Source: Candidatus Parcubacteria bacterium
GTDB taxonomy: Bacteria; Patescibacteriota; Patescibacteriia; Patescibacteriales; UBA12075
DNA length: 7,414 nt
Assembly: GCA_023140595.1 (NCBI GenBank)
Contig: JAGLLI010000103.1
Location: 1 to 7,414 of the forward strand
Direction: 5' to 3'
The notes below the pieces were generated by a model, which was given only the letters and a program-made list of their open reading frames with translations, was not told the origin of the DNA and searched no databases. Both the position numbers and the translations under genes were made by a program. Below are positions 1 through 6,256 of this stretch, in pieces; position 1 is the stretch's first letter, and each line of letters opens with the position of its first letter.

Positions 1-564
1 AGGAATGAAATGGCGGCTTTGGAGGAAGAAAAATATATAATCCAACCGCATACTTCTGCCGGAAGAATTCCCACGGAAAAAGCTTATAAATTGTTTATTG
101 ATAATGTTCAAATTAAAAAAATAAACAAATCAGATCAAGCAGGTCTGGAAGAATTGTTTGAAGAATCCAGTGAAGAGAATTTGAAAAATGTTGCTAAAAA
201 ACTTTCTAATTTAACCGGCGCAACTGTTTTTTGGGCGTTTCACAGGCACAATTTATATTATACCGGAATATCAAATTTGTTTCAGCAGCCGGAATTTTCC
301 GAGCTTGATATCATTTATGATATTTCCGCGATTATTGATAGAATTGACGAGATAATAAATGACGTGTTTGATGAAATTGAAGACGGGATAAATATCAGAA
401 TCGGTTCAGACAGTCCCTTCGGGAATTTTAGCGGCACAATTATGGCTAAATATAAAATTGGAGAACACGAAAGTTTGTTTGGAATTTTAAGCCCTGTTAG
501 AATGGATTATGAAAAAAATTTAACTTTAATAAATTTTGTTTATAATAAATTAAAAACGATTTAA
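1..564 (+). CDS. hrcA: Heat-inducible transcription repressor HrcA, reduced form (5' partial)
   Basis: HrcA represses chaperone operons by binding the CIRCE operator. The reading frame is open from base 1 and begins Arg-Asn-Glu-Met, the conserved end of the HrcA winged-helix domain, so the ATG at 10 is internal and the true start lies upstream. The next stretch matches the family strongly (QPHTSAGRIPT, residues 15-25 in the window). The C-terminal part also matches: YYTGISNLFQQPEF, an IRIG motif, and SPVRMDYEK, the counterpart of the usual GPTRMDY. The stretch normally lying between the LTG and the TGISNLF motifs, well over 100 residues holding part of the GAF-like domain and the inserted dimerisation domain, is absent; only about 12 residues join them. 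There is no frameshift or stop, so this looks like a genuine short form. The stop is four bases before grpE, indicating cotranscription. Confidence 0.9.
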   Translation, partial: RNEMAALEEEKYIIQPHTSAGRIPTEKAYKLFIDNVQIKKINKSDQAGLEELFEESSEENLKNVAKKLSNLTGATVFWAFHRHNLYYTGISNLFQQPEFSELDIIYDISAIIDRIDEIINDVFDEIEDGINIRIGSDSPFGNFSGTIMAKYKIGEHESLFGILSPVRMDYEKNLTLINFVYNKLKTI

Positions 565-568
565 ATAT

Positions 569-1039
569 ATGGGAGAAAAAAAAATTAAGCATGCGAAAAT
601 AAAAGCGCAAAAAGTAAAAAAATTGTCAGATAAAGAAAAGTGTGAAGATTTAGATAATAAATATAAGCGCGCCTTGGCGGATTATCAGAATTTATTAAAG
701 AGGACAGCCGTTGAAAAACAAGAATTTATTAAATACGCGAATGAAAGATTATTGCATGAGATTTTACCGGTTTATGATAATTTAAAAATTTCATTGTCGC
801 ATATTGACGAAGAGGCGCAAGGCAAAGGATGGGCAGAGGGCATTAAATATGTGGTTAAACAATTTAAAGATATTTTAAATAATTTAGGAGTAGAGGAAAT
901 AAAAACAAATGGCGAGAAATTTGACCCAAACACAATGGAGGCGATTGAGGGTAAAGGCGAAAAGGTTAAAAAAGAAATAAAAGCGGGCTATAAGTTGAGC
1001 GGAAAAGTTATTATTCCGGCAAAGGTTATTGTTAATTAA
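569..1039 (+). CDS. grpE: Nucleotide exchange factor GrpE
   Basis: GrpE is the cytoplasmic dimer that releases ADP from DnaK and resets the Hsp70 cycle. The 156-residue protein has a lysine-rich, probably disordered N-terminus (1-20) and a long helix with the family core YKRALADYQNLLKR (32-45). It continues with LLHEILPVYDNLKISL (61-76), the helix ILNNLGVEEI (102-111), then GEKFDPNTMEAI (115-126), and ends in the beta domain GYKLSGKVIIPAKVIVN (140-156). It is at the short end for the family because the N-terminal extension is small. The usual histidine in FDPNxHEA is methionine here. The start follows the hrcA stop by four bases, with no ribosome-binding site visible. Its position between hrcA and dnaK is the classical order. 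Confidence 0.96.
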   Translation: MGEKKIKHAKIKAQKVKKLSDKEKCEDLDNKYKRALADYQNLLKRTAVEKQEFIKYANERLLHEILPVYDNLKISLSHIDEEAQGKGWAEGIKYVVKQFKDILNNLGVEEIKTNGEKFDPNTMEAIEGKGEKVKKEIKAGYKLSGKVIIPAKVIVN

Positions 1040-1063
1040 GAATTAATAATTATTTGTTTGTAG

Positions 1064-1084
1064 GAACAGGGCAATGCCCTGTTC
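1064..1084. repeat. Perfect 21-base palindrome between grpE and hsp20
   Basis: The arms GAACAGGGCA (1064-1073) and TGCCCTGTTC (1075-1084) are exact reverse complements around a single central A. It is GC-rich within an otherwise very AT-rich gap and is preceded by TTTGTAG. No T-run follows on either strand, so it is not a standard intrinsic terminator. It could be a dispersed REP-like repeat, a repressor site, or an mRNA processing or stability hairpin just before the hsp20 coding region. It is not CIRCE, whose arms are TTAGCACTC and GAGTGCTAA. Confidence 0.85.
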
Positions 1085-1111
1085 ATATGGATGAAAATAA
1101 TAAAAAAATAT

Positions 1112-1540
1112 ATGGCAATTATTAAATGGACGCCATTCCTTGAACCTTTTGAGGATATGGAAAAAATGTTATCGGATTGGCCTGCGCTAAGCAGCGGTCA
1201 AAGCGGTTTTACGCCCGCGATTGATGTTTATGAAGATAAAGATAATGTAATAGTGGAAACTCAATTAGCTGGAATAGATCCTGAAAAAGTTGATGTTTCA
1301 ATTGAAAATGACGTGCTTTCAATTAAGGGAGAGAGCGAGAAAAAAAGCGAAGTGGAAGATAAAAATTATTATCGCAAAGAAATAAGGCGCGGCAGTTTTT
1401 ACAGAAGCGTAGCATTACCGGCTCATGTCTTAGGAGATAAAGCCGAAGCTGAAGCTATTGACGGAGTTTTAAAAATTACAATTCCAAAAGCTCAAGAAGC
1501 AAAGCCAAAAAGAATAGAGATTAAAACCGTTAAAAAATAA
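1112..1540 (+). CDS. Small heat-shock protein, Hsp20/alpha-crystallin family
   Basis: This is an ATP-independent holdase that binds unfolding proteins and passes them to DnaK. From the ATG at 1112 it is 142 residues. The N-terminal arm MAIIKWTPFLEPFEDMEKML is typical of the family. The alpha-crystallin domain spans about 33-126, from TPAIDVYEDKDNVIVETQLAG to the conserved GVLKITIPK (118-126). The tail carries the I-x-I oligomerisation motif as IEI (135-137). I chose 1112 over the in-frame ATG at 1091 because the family usually begins near MAIIKW, the seven extra residues MKIIKKY have no counterpart, and the A/T-only run before 1112 resembles the leaders of other genes here. No Shine-Dalgarno is seen for either. 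Its place between grpE and dnaK makes it part of the heat-shock cluster. Confidence 0.93.
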   Translation: MAIIKWTPFLEPFEDMEKMLSDWPALSSGQSGFTPAIDVYEDKDNVIVETQLAGIDPEKVDVSIENDVLSIKGESEKKSEVEDKNYYRKEIRRGSFYRSVALPAHVLGDKAEAEAIDGVLKITIPKAQEAKPKRIEIKTVKK

Positions 1541-1571
1541 AAGGCAAAATTTATAATTAAAATAAAAAGTT

Positions 1572-2543
1572 ATGGATAAAAAAATGGATGGCGTGAAAAT
1601 ATCTGTTAATGAAACAGACGATAGCCAAGTAGAAAGGCCGCTTAGAAAAAAAGCCGCTGTTAGAAAAAAAGCTGTTCGCAGAAAAGCCGTAAAGAAAGTT
1701 GTTGCTCCGGAAAAAAGGGAAATGATAGAAAAAAAATTACAAAAAGAAAAAAAAGACAGTAAAGGTGGCGTTTTAACTATGGCTATATCGGTTTTTGTGA
1801 CAGCATTGATTGTGGGTGGCGCGATTTATGCCTGGCAAAGCAAGGTTGCGGACAAGGATGTTGAAAAAGTCAGTTCTGACGCGCGTTCCAGCAGGCAGGA
1901 ATTTGAAAAACGTTTAGATAATTTAAAGGAAAAATTATTAGGCACTGAAAAAGAAAAAGAAGAACTGCTTAAAAATAAAGAGGAGCTTGAAGAAAAAGCA
2001 AAATTGCTTGAGAACGCGAAGAAGAATTATATAAATGACGAAATGGGATTTTCATTTTTATACCCTGCAATTTTTGGGGAAGTTGAAATTGAAATAATCG
2101 CGTCGGCGACCGGAACGAAGTTTATTGGAAAATTTTCCAAGAATGATAAATTAATATTTGGCGGAACAAGCGCGGATTATGTTCGCGCGAGCACTTCAAC
2201 TGTAATGGATTTTATTGATACTTACGGGTTTGCTGATAAAAAGAATAAATATTATTATCAGCCGGGCGGTATGGACGAAAATACTGATTTTGAAATTCAG
2301 CCTGCAAAAATAGTCGGTTATCGCGGCGGAGAGGCATTGCTTTTAAACAAGAAAAGTTTTTCGGGGCAAGACGAGTTTAGCAAGAATTCCGGCGAGTCCT
2401 TTATTGATATCGGTGAGAATTTAGGCGGACTTTTTAACTTAAAAAACAAAGAGTATAAAGGCGTTGCTTTTGTAAATATGGATTTTGGCTTGATGAACGT
2501 GGAAGAGTTTGCCGAGATGTTGAAAAGTATTGAAGTAAATTAA
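1572..2543 (+). CDS. Unrecognised single-pass membrane protein with basic N-tail and coiled coil
   Basis: I do not recognise a named family for this 323-residue protein. Residues 25-42 form a very basic segment of repeated RKKA/RRKA units. A single membrane helix lies at about 66-88 (GVLTMAISVFVTALIVGGAIYAW). A charged heptad-like coiled coil follows at about 95-150, and a C-terminal domain at about 153-323 begins NDEMGFSFLYP. This opening resembles the Y-x-N-x-x-x-G-F-S-F-x-Y-P start seen in extracytoplasmic domains of many Patescibacteria proteins (recalled, not searched). The lysines and arginines before the helix predict an N-in, C-out topology. No signal-peptidase or lipoprotein site is seen. 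It begins 31 bases after hsp20 and ends 82 before dnaK, so it is probably cotranscribed. A second in-frame ATG at 1584 is possible. A role in envelope stress is speculation. Confidence 0.8.
   Translation: MDKKMDGVKISVNETDDSQVERPLRKKAAVRKKAVRRKAVKKVVAPEKREMIEKKLQKEKKDSKGGVLTMAISVFVTALIVGGAIYAWQSKVADKDVEKVSSDARSSRQEFEKRLDNLKEKLLGTEKEKEELLKNKEELEEKAKLLENAKKNYINDEMGFSFLYPAIFGEVEIEIIASATGTKFIGKFSKNDKLIFGGTSADYVRASTSTVMDFIDTYGFADKKNKYYYQPGGMDENTDFEIQPAKIVGYRGGEALLLNKKSFSGQDEFSKNSGESFIDIGENLGGLFNLKNKEYKGVAFVNMDFGLMNVEEFAEMLKSIEVN
1644..1697 (+). repeat. Basic peptide repeat (RKKA/RRKA units) within the membrane protein gene
   Basis: Three imperfect units of about 15-18 bases encode RKKAAV, RKKAV and RRKAV, followed by KK (residues 25-42). 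The codons vary between units (GCC/GCT, AGA/CGC), so the repeat is kept at protein level and is not a fresh DNA duplication. The composition resembles Ala-Lys-rich, histone-H1-like tails. On the predicted cytoplasmic side of a membrane protein it could contact nucleic acid or acidic lipids, which is inference. Confidence 0.6.
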
Positions 2544-2581
2544 AAATTTAAAATTATAAAATAATTAAATTAATTTATAGC

Positions 2582-2602
2582 TTTTATTTTATGAAAATAA
2601 AA
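2582..2602. repeat. AT-only hairpin in the dnaK leader
   Basis: The arms TTTTATTTT (2582-2590) and AAAATAAAA (2594-2602) are perfect reverse complements around the loop ATG. It lies 23 bases before the dnaK start codon. Nine A-T pairs make a weak, heat-labile stem in RNA, so any regulatory role is speculative. The surrounding 82-base gap is so AT-rich that such a stem could occur by chance. Confidence 0.45.
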
Positions 2603-2625
2603 ATTATAAATTTAACAAAAATATT

Positions 2626-4563
2626 ATGTCAAAAATTTTAGGAATTGATTTAGGCACCACCAATAGCGCTATGGCGATTATGGAAGGTGGAAAGCCGAAA
2701 ATCTTGGAAAACGCGGAAGGAAACCGCACAACGCCTTCAATCGTGGCTATTTCAAAAAGCGGGGAAAGATTAGTTGGGCAAACCGCGAAAAGGCAGGCTG
2801 TGACAAATCCGGAAAATACTGTTTTTGCGGTTAAACGTTTAATCGGCCGCAAATTTGAAGACGAGGAAGTGCAGAAGGATGCTAAAACCGCTCCTTATAA
2901 AATCGTTAAAAGCAACGGCGGGGTTAAGGTTTCAATGAACGGAAAAGATTATTCTCCACAAGAAGTGTCGGCTATGATTTTATCTAAATTAAAAACTGAT
3001 GCTGAAGCTAAACTTGGTGAAAAAATTACCGAAGCGGTTATAACCGTTCCGGCGTATTTTAGCGACGCGCAAAGACAGGCAACCAAAGATGCGGGAAAAA
3101 TTGCCGGCTTGGAAATAAAAAGAATTATTAACGAGCCAACCGCGGCGGCGCTGGCTTACGGTTTTGAAAAGAAAAAAGGAGAGCAAATCGCAGTATATGA
3201 TTTGGGTGGCGGCACTTTTGATGTTTCCATTTTAGATGTTGAGAGTGATGAGGTTGGTAGTGATGTAAAAGTTAAATCTACTAATGGCGATACGCATCTT
3301 GGCGGTGAAGATTTTGATCAGGTAATTATTAAATGGATTATTGCTGAATTTAAAAAAGATACCGGCCTGAATTTGGCTAATGATAATTTGGCTTTGCAAA
3401 GAATCAAAGAAGCCGCGGAAAAGGCAAAAATAGAGTTGTCAACCACAATGGAAACAGAAATTAATCAGCCTTTTATAACTACTGACGCAAGCGGACCAAA
3501 GCATTTGGTAATGAAATTAACTCGCGCCAAGCTTGAGGAGTTGGTTGGAAATTTAGTTGAGAAAACTTTAGCTCCCTGCAGGAGCGCTTTAAAGGACGCC
3601 GGTTATAAAACAAATGAAATTGAAGAAGTAATATTGGTCGGCGGTATGACAAGAATGCCTTTGGTGCAGGAAAAGGTAAAAGAGTTTTTTGGCAAAGATC
3701 CGAATTTAACTGTTAATCCAGATGAAGTGGTTGCCATTGGCGCCGCTATTCAGGCAGGTAGCTTTGAAGATGGTGGTGCGGAAGTGTTGTTGCTAGACGT
3801 TACTCCGCTGTCCCTAGGAATTGAAACTTTGGGAGGAGTTGCCACTCCGTTGATTAAGCGCAATACAACTATCCCTGATCACAAATCACAGATTTTTTCA
3901 ACAGCGGCAGATAGCCAGGCAAGCGTGGAAATTCATATTTTGCAGGGTGAACGCGGAATGGCTGCTGACAATAAAACTTTGGGTAGATTTATGCTTGATG
4001 GAATACCGCCTGCTCCGCGCGGAGTGCCGCAGGTTGAAGTGTCTTTTGATATTGACGCTAACGGCATTTTAAATGTTAGCGCCAAAGACAAAGCCACGGG
4101 CAAGGAGCAAAAAATTACCATTACCGCGTCTTCGGGGCTTAGTGAGACGGAAGTTGAAAAAATGAAAAAAGAGGCTGAAGAGCATGCCGATGATGATAAA
4201 AAGAAAAAAGAACAAGTGGAAATAAAAAATCAGGCTGACACGGTTGTGTTTACAACTGAAAAATTATTAAAAGAATCCGGCGAAAAAATGAAGCCGGAAG
4301 ATAAAAAAGAATTGGAAGAAAAATTGGAAGAGCTTAAAAAAGTAAAAGATTCAGATGATATTGAAGATATTAAGAAAAAAATGGAAGCAATGAACCAGAT
4401 AGCGCAAAAAATCGGCGCTGCTATGTATCAAACACAGCAAGAAGGCGGAATTCCAGGAGCCGAGCAAGCGGCGCAAGCAGGACAAGCAGATAGTGGTGGA
4501 AAAAAAGCCGATGAGAAAAAGAAAGACGAGCCGGTTGAAGGGGAGTTTGAGGAGAAGAAGTAA
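2626..4563 (+). CDS. dnaK: Molecular chaperone DnaK (Hsp70)
   Basis: DnaK is the ATP-driven cytoplasmic chaperone that binds exposed hydrophobic peptides, working with DnaJ and GrpE. At 645 residues it is full length for bacteria. The ATPase domain (1-385) has GIDLGTTNS (6-14), the catalytic-type lysine K70 in AVKRLIGR, VPAYFSDAQRQATKDAG (141-157), NEPTAAALAYG (169-179), DLGGGTFDVS (192-201) and VGGMTRMP (338-345). The linker LLLDVTP is at 388-394. The substrate-binding domain follows, with NTTIPDHKSQIFSTA, LQGERGMAADNK and FDIDANGILNVSAKDK (475-489), then the helical lid. The tail has a Q/A/G-rich stretch and an acidic end, VEGEFEEKK, matching the usual DAEFEEVK. No motif is missing. The A/T-only leader has no Shine-Dalgarno. 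It sits downstream of hrcA, grpE and hsp20 and upstream of dnaJ, the expected chaperone context. Confidence 0.99.
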   Translation: MSKILGIDLGTTNSAMAIMEGGKPKILENAEGNRTTPSIVAISKSGERLVGQTAKRQAVTNPENTVFAVKRLIGRKFEDEEVQKDAKTAPYKIVKSNGGVKVSMNGKDYSPQEVSAMILSKLKTDAEAKLGEKITEAVITVPAYFSDAQRQATKDAGKIAGLEIKRIINEPTAAALAYGFEKKKGEQIAVYDLGGGTFDVSILDVESDEVGSDVKVKSTNGDTHLGGEDFDQVIIKWIIAEFKKDTGLNLANDNLALQRIKEAAEKAKIELSTTMETEINQPFITTDASGPKHLVMKLTRAKLEELVGNLVEKTLAPCRSALKDAGYKTNEIEEVILVGGMTRMPLVQEKVKEFFGKDPNLTVNPDEVVAIGAAIQAGSFEDGGAEVLLLDVTPLSLGIETLGGVATPLIKRNTTIPDHKSQIFSTAADSQASVEIHILQGERGMAADNKTLGRFMLDGIPPAPRGVPQVEVSFDIDANGILNVSAKDKATGKEQKITITASSGLSETEVEKMKKEAEEHADDDKKKKEQVEIKNQADTVVFTTEKLLKESGEKMKPEDKKELEEKLEELKKVKDSDDIEDIKKKMEAMNQIAQKIGAAMYQTQQEGGIPGAEQAAQAGQADSGGKKADEKKKDEPVEGEFEEKK

Positions 4564-4613
4564 ATTTTTTATAGGCTGCCTGAAATTATTTCGGGCAGCT
4601 AATTAAAAAATTT
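4562..4613. repeat. Long two-part inverted repeat directly after dnaK
   Basis: The inner arms GCTGCCTGAAA (4575-4585) and TTTCGGGCAGC (4589-4599) pair over 11 positions, ten Watson-Crick and one G-T, around the loop TTA. The outer arms AAATTTTTTA (4562-4571) and TAAAAAATTT (4604-4613) pair perfectly over 10 positions, separated from the inner stem by a small internal loop. The dnaK stop codon overlaps the outer arm. A terminator would have A's to the left and T's to the right; here the order is reversed, so it is not a canonical intrinsic terminator on either strand. It may be an RNA processing or stability element separating dnaK from the downstream genes. Confidence 0.8.
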
Positions 4614-4637
4614 AACTAATTAATTTTATATAAAAAC

Positions 4638-4952
4638 ATGAATTCTAAAAATCAACAAAAAGTTACGGGAAACCCCCAAGGGAAACAGGAAATTAAAATT
4701 GCTGATAATATTCCCGGAGCGGAATATGCCAATGCCATGCAGGTTAATCATAATCGGGATGAGTTTCAGTTAATGTTTTTGAATGTTTTGGGAGCAAGCG
4801 GAAGAGTCGGCGGCAAGATTATCACAACTCCGGGGCATTACAAAAGAATGATCGCCGCTATGCAGGACAATTTAAAAAAATACGAATCTCAATTCGGCGA
4901 AATTAAAGAAGTCGCCGGTGTAAGCGATAAAGAGATTGGGTTTAAGGGGTAG
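4638..4952 (+). CDS. DUF3467 family small protein
   Basis: This 104-residue protein has no known function. I place it in DUF3467 from the pattern of a short strand EIKIADNIPGAEYANAMQVNHNRDEFQLMFLNVL (18-51), then GGKIITTPGHYKRMIAAMQDNLKKYESQFGEI (58-89). The family hallmark is a stretch close to I-x-T-P-x-H-x-K-R-x-x-x-A-L-x-D-N-I-x-x-Y-E-x-x-F-G-x-I, which this follows closely. The assignment is from memory. The N-terminus (1-17) is rich in Q, N and K and probably disordered. There is no signal peptide or membrane segment, so it should be cytoplasmic. It lies 74 bases after dnaK and 54 before dnaJ, a place where a chaperone partner or stress protein would be natural, but nothing in the sequence shows this. 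The stop is TAG; all other genes here end in TAA. Confidence 0.83.
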   Translation: MNSKNQQKVTGNPQGKQEIKIADNIPGAEYANAMQVNHNRDEFQLMFLNVLGASGRVGGKIITTPGHYKRMIAAMQDNLKKYESQFGEIKEVAGVSDKEIGFKG

Positions 4953-5006
4953 ATAAGTAGAAAATAAAAAGTTAGAAAGTTATAAAGTAAAAATTATAAA
5001 ATTAAA

Positions 5007-6095
5007 ATGGGTAAAGATTACTACAATACATTAGGAGTAAATAAAAGCGCTTCTCAAGATGAGATAAAAAAAGCTTTTCGCAAAAAAGCGCATGAGTATC
5101 ATCCTGATAAAACCGGCGGTGATGAAGCGAAATTTAAAGAAGTTAATGAGGCTTATCAGGTTTTGGGAAATTCTCAAAAAAAATCACAGTATGATCAGTT
5201 TGGCTCAACTTTTGATCAAGCTCAAGCAGGAGGCGGTTTTGCAAATGGATTTTCAGGCTTTACAAATGGATTTTCAAGCGGCGGCGTTAAAGTGGATTTT
5301 GACGATTTGGGCGAAATGTTTGGCGGGATTGGGGATATTTTCGGTTTTTCAGGCGGTTCAAAAAATAAAAGGCGCCAAAGCGGAAGTGATATTCAAGTTG
5401 CGCTAACAATTGAATTTAGCGAAGCGGTTTTTGGCGTAGAAAAAGAAATAAGTTTGCAAAAACATATTGTCTGCGATCATTGCGATGGCAACTTAGCAGA
5501 GCCCGGGACGAAAATTGAAACTTGCAAAACTTGCAACGGAACCGGACGGGTAACAAAAATACAAAGAACAATATTGGGAAATATGCAAATGCAGGCAGTA
5601 TGCGACGCATGTTCAGGTGAGGGAAAAACTTACGCGCAAAAATGCAAAAAATGTCATGGAAGCGGTATAATAATGGATAATTCAAAAATTAAAATAAAAA
5701 TTCCAGCTGGAATTGATAATAACGAAGTTATCAGGGTTTCCGGTCATGGCGAGGCAGGCGAGAGAGGCGCGCAAGCAGGGGATTTGTATATAAAAATCAA
5801 TGTAAGAAAAAGCGATAAATTCAAGCGCGACGGCTATGATATTCGCTCAAGCATATTTATCAGCTTTGCTCAGGCCGCGATGGGCGACAAAATTAACGTG
5901 GAAACAATTGACGGCGATGTTAAATTGAAAATTCCGGCAGGCACGCAATCCTCAACAATATTCAAATTACGCGGAAAAGGAATTAGCAGGCTTAGATCCT
6001 CTGGACGCGGTGATCATTTTGTGGAAGTAAAAGTCAAAATTCCAGACAGCTTAAACAGAAAGCAGAAGCAATTATTAAAAGAATTAAATTTATAA
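5007..6095 (+). CDS. dnaJ: Chaperone protein DnaJ (Hsp40, type I)
   Basis: DnaJ delivers unfolded clients to DnaK and stimulates its ATPase. The 362-residue protein has all type I parts. The J-domain is at 1-67, starting KDYYNTLGV, with the essential HPD at 32-34 and YDQFG at 62-66. A Gly/Phe-rich region (67-118) contains a repeated NGFS unit. The zinc-binding domain (156-220) has four CxxC motifs: CDHC (156-159), CKTC (173-176), CDAC (199-202) and CKKC (213-216). The last three continue as xGxG; the first reads DGNLAEPG, so it lacks the second glycine of that motif. The C-terminal substrate-binding domains include KIPAGIDNNEVIRVSGHGEAG and KIPAGTQSSTIFKLRGKG. The A-rich leader has no Shine-Dalgarno. 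It closes the chaperone cluster. Confidence 0.98.
   Translation: MGKDYYNTLGVNKSASQDEIKKAFRKKAHEYHPDKTGGDEAKFKEVNEAYQVLGNSQKKSQYDQFGSTFDQAQAGGGFANGFSGFTNGFSSGGVKVDFDDLGEMFGGIGDIFGFSGGSKNKRRQSGSDIQVALTIEFSEAVFGVEKEISLQKHIVCDHCDGNLAEPGTKIETCKTCNGTGRVTKIQRTILGNMQMQAVCDACSGEGKTYAQKCKKCHGSGIIMDNSKIKIKIPAGIDNNEVIRVSGHGEAGERGAQAGDLYIKINVRKSDKFKRDGYDIRSSIFISFAQAAMGDKINVETIDGDVKLKIPAGTQSSTIFKLRGKGISRLRSSGRGDHFVEVKVKIPDSLNRKQKQLLKELNL
5242..5276 (+). repeat. Short tandem duplication in the Gly/Phe region of dnaJ
   Basis: The 14 bases CAAATGGATTTTCA occur at 5242-5255 and again at 5263-5276, a 21-base period. Each copy encodes the NGFS core, giving ANGFSGFTNGFSSGG in the Gly/Phe linker (residues 79-93). 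Identical codons in both copies suggest a recent in-frame duplication of seven codons, tolerated because this linker is flexible. Confidence 0.8.
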
Positions 6096-6134
6096 TTATG
6101 CAAGACTAATTTGAATTTTTTTACTTTGCTTTAT

Positions 6135-6143
6135 TTATCCACA
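6135..6143 (+). promoter_or_regulatory. Consensus DnaA-box 9-mer
   Basis: TTATCCACA is an exact match to the strong DnaA-binding consensus. It lies nine bases upstream of the -35 element of the ABC-operon promoter, in the longest non-coding gap of the window. I found only this one copy, so it is not evidence of an origin. It may be a chance match or a DnaA-linked regulatory site. Confidence 0.35.
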
Positions 6144-6152
6144 CCCAACCCC

Positions 6153-6180
6153 TTGAAAAAAATATTAAATCTATTATAAT
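6153..6180 (+). promoter_or_regulatory. Sigma70-type promoter of the ABC transporter unit
   Basis: TTGAAA (6153-6158) and a perfect TATAAT (6175-6180) are separated by 16 bases. Transcription would start near 6187, giving a 5' UTR of about 86 bases before the ATPase start at 6273. It is the best promoter match I found in the window and separates the ABC genes from the chaperone cluster. Confidence 0.65.
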
Positions 6181-6217
6181 TTTATATAAAGACAGTTTAA
6201 AATAGACAATCACAAAT

Positions 6218-6256
6218 AAATAGCGTATTATTTTATTAGTAGCTATTTTTTATTAT
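6218..6256 (+). other. Weak stem plus T-rich run in the ABC operon 5' UTR (possible attenuator)
   Basis: The arms AAATAGC (6218-6224) and GCTATTT (6242-6248) pair perfectly across a 17-base loop. The second arm runs into TTTATTATTT, so the shape resembles a weak intrinsic terminator or attenuator between the promoter at 6153-6180 and the start codon at 6273. The short AT-rich stem and long loop make termination doubtful. It could instead be an operator with two half-sites. Confidence 0.3.

Noticed and set aside
1091..1111. Start of hsp20 at the ATG at 1091 (adding MKIIKKY).
   Set aside because: The Hsp20 family N-terminus fits the ATG at 1112, the added residues are unlike the family, and neither start has a ribosome-binding site. 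Not fully excluded.
2530..2560. Possible dnaK promoter TTGAAG, 19 bases, TATAAA.
   Set aside because: The spacer is long, the -35 overlaps the end of the preceding gene, and the region is so AT-rich that TATAAA-like strings are expected.
2604..2852. Minus-strand open frames at 2604-2852, 2989-3186, 3933-4121, 5416-5685, 6263-6481 and 6545-6931, and a + strand frame at 5092-5406.
   Set aside because: Each lies within or mostly within a well-identified gene in another frame, has no recognisable motif, and has composition expected of a shadow frame.
4013..4027. A 12-base palindrome CTCCGCGCGGAG with GAGTGC, reminiscent of half a CIRCE element.
   Set aside because: It is inside conserved dnaK coding sequence (PPAPRGVPQ), and no matching TTAGCACTC half is present at the right distance. 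No CIRCE was found anywhere in the window.
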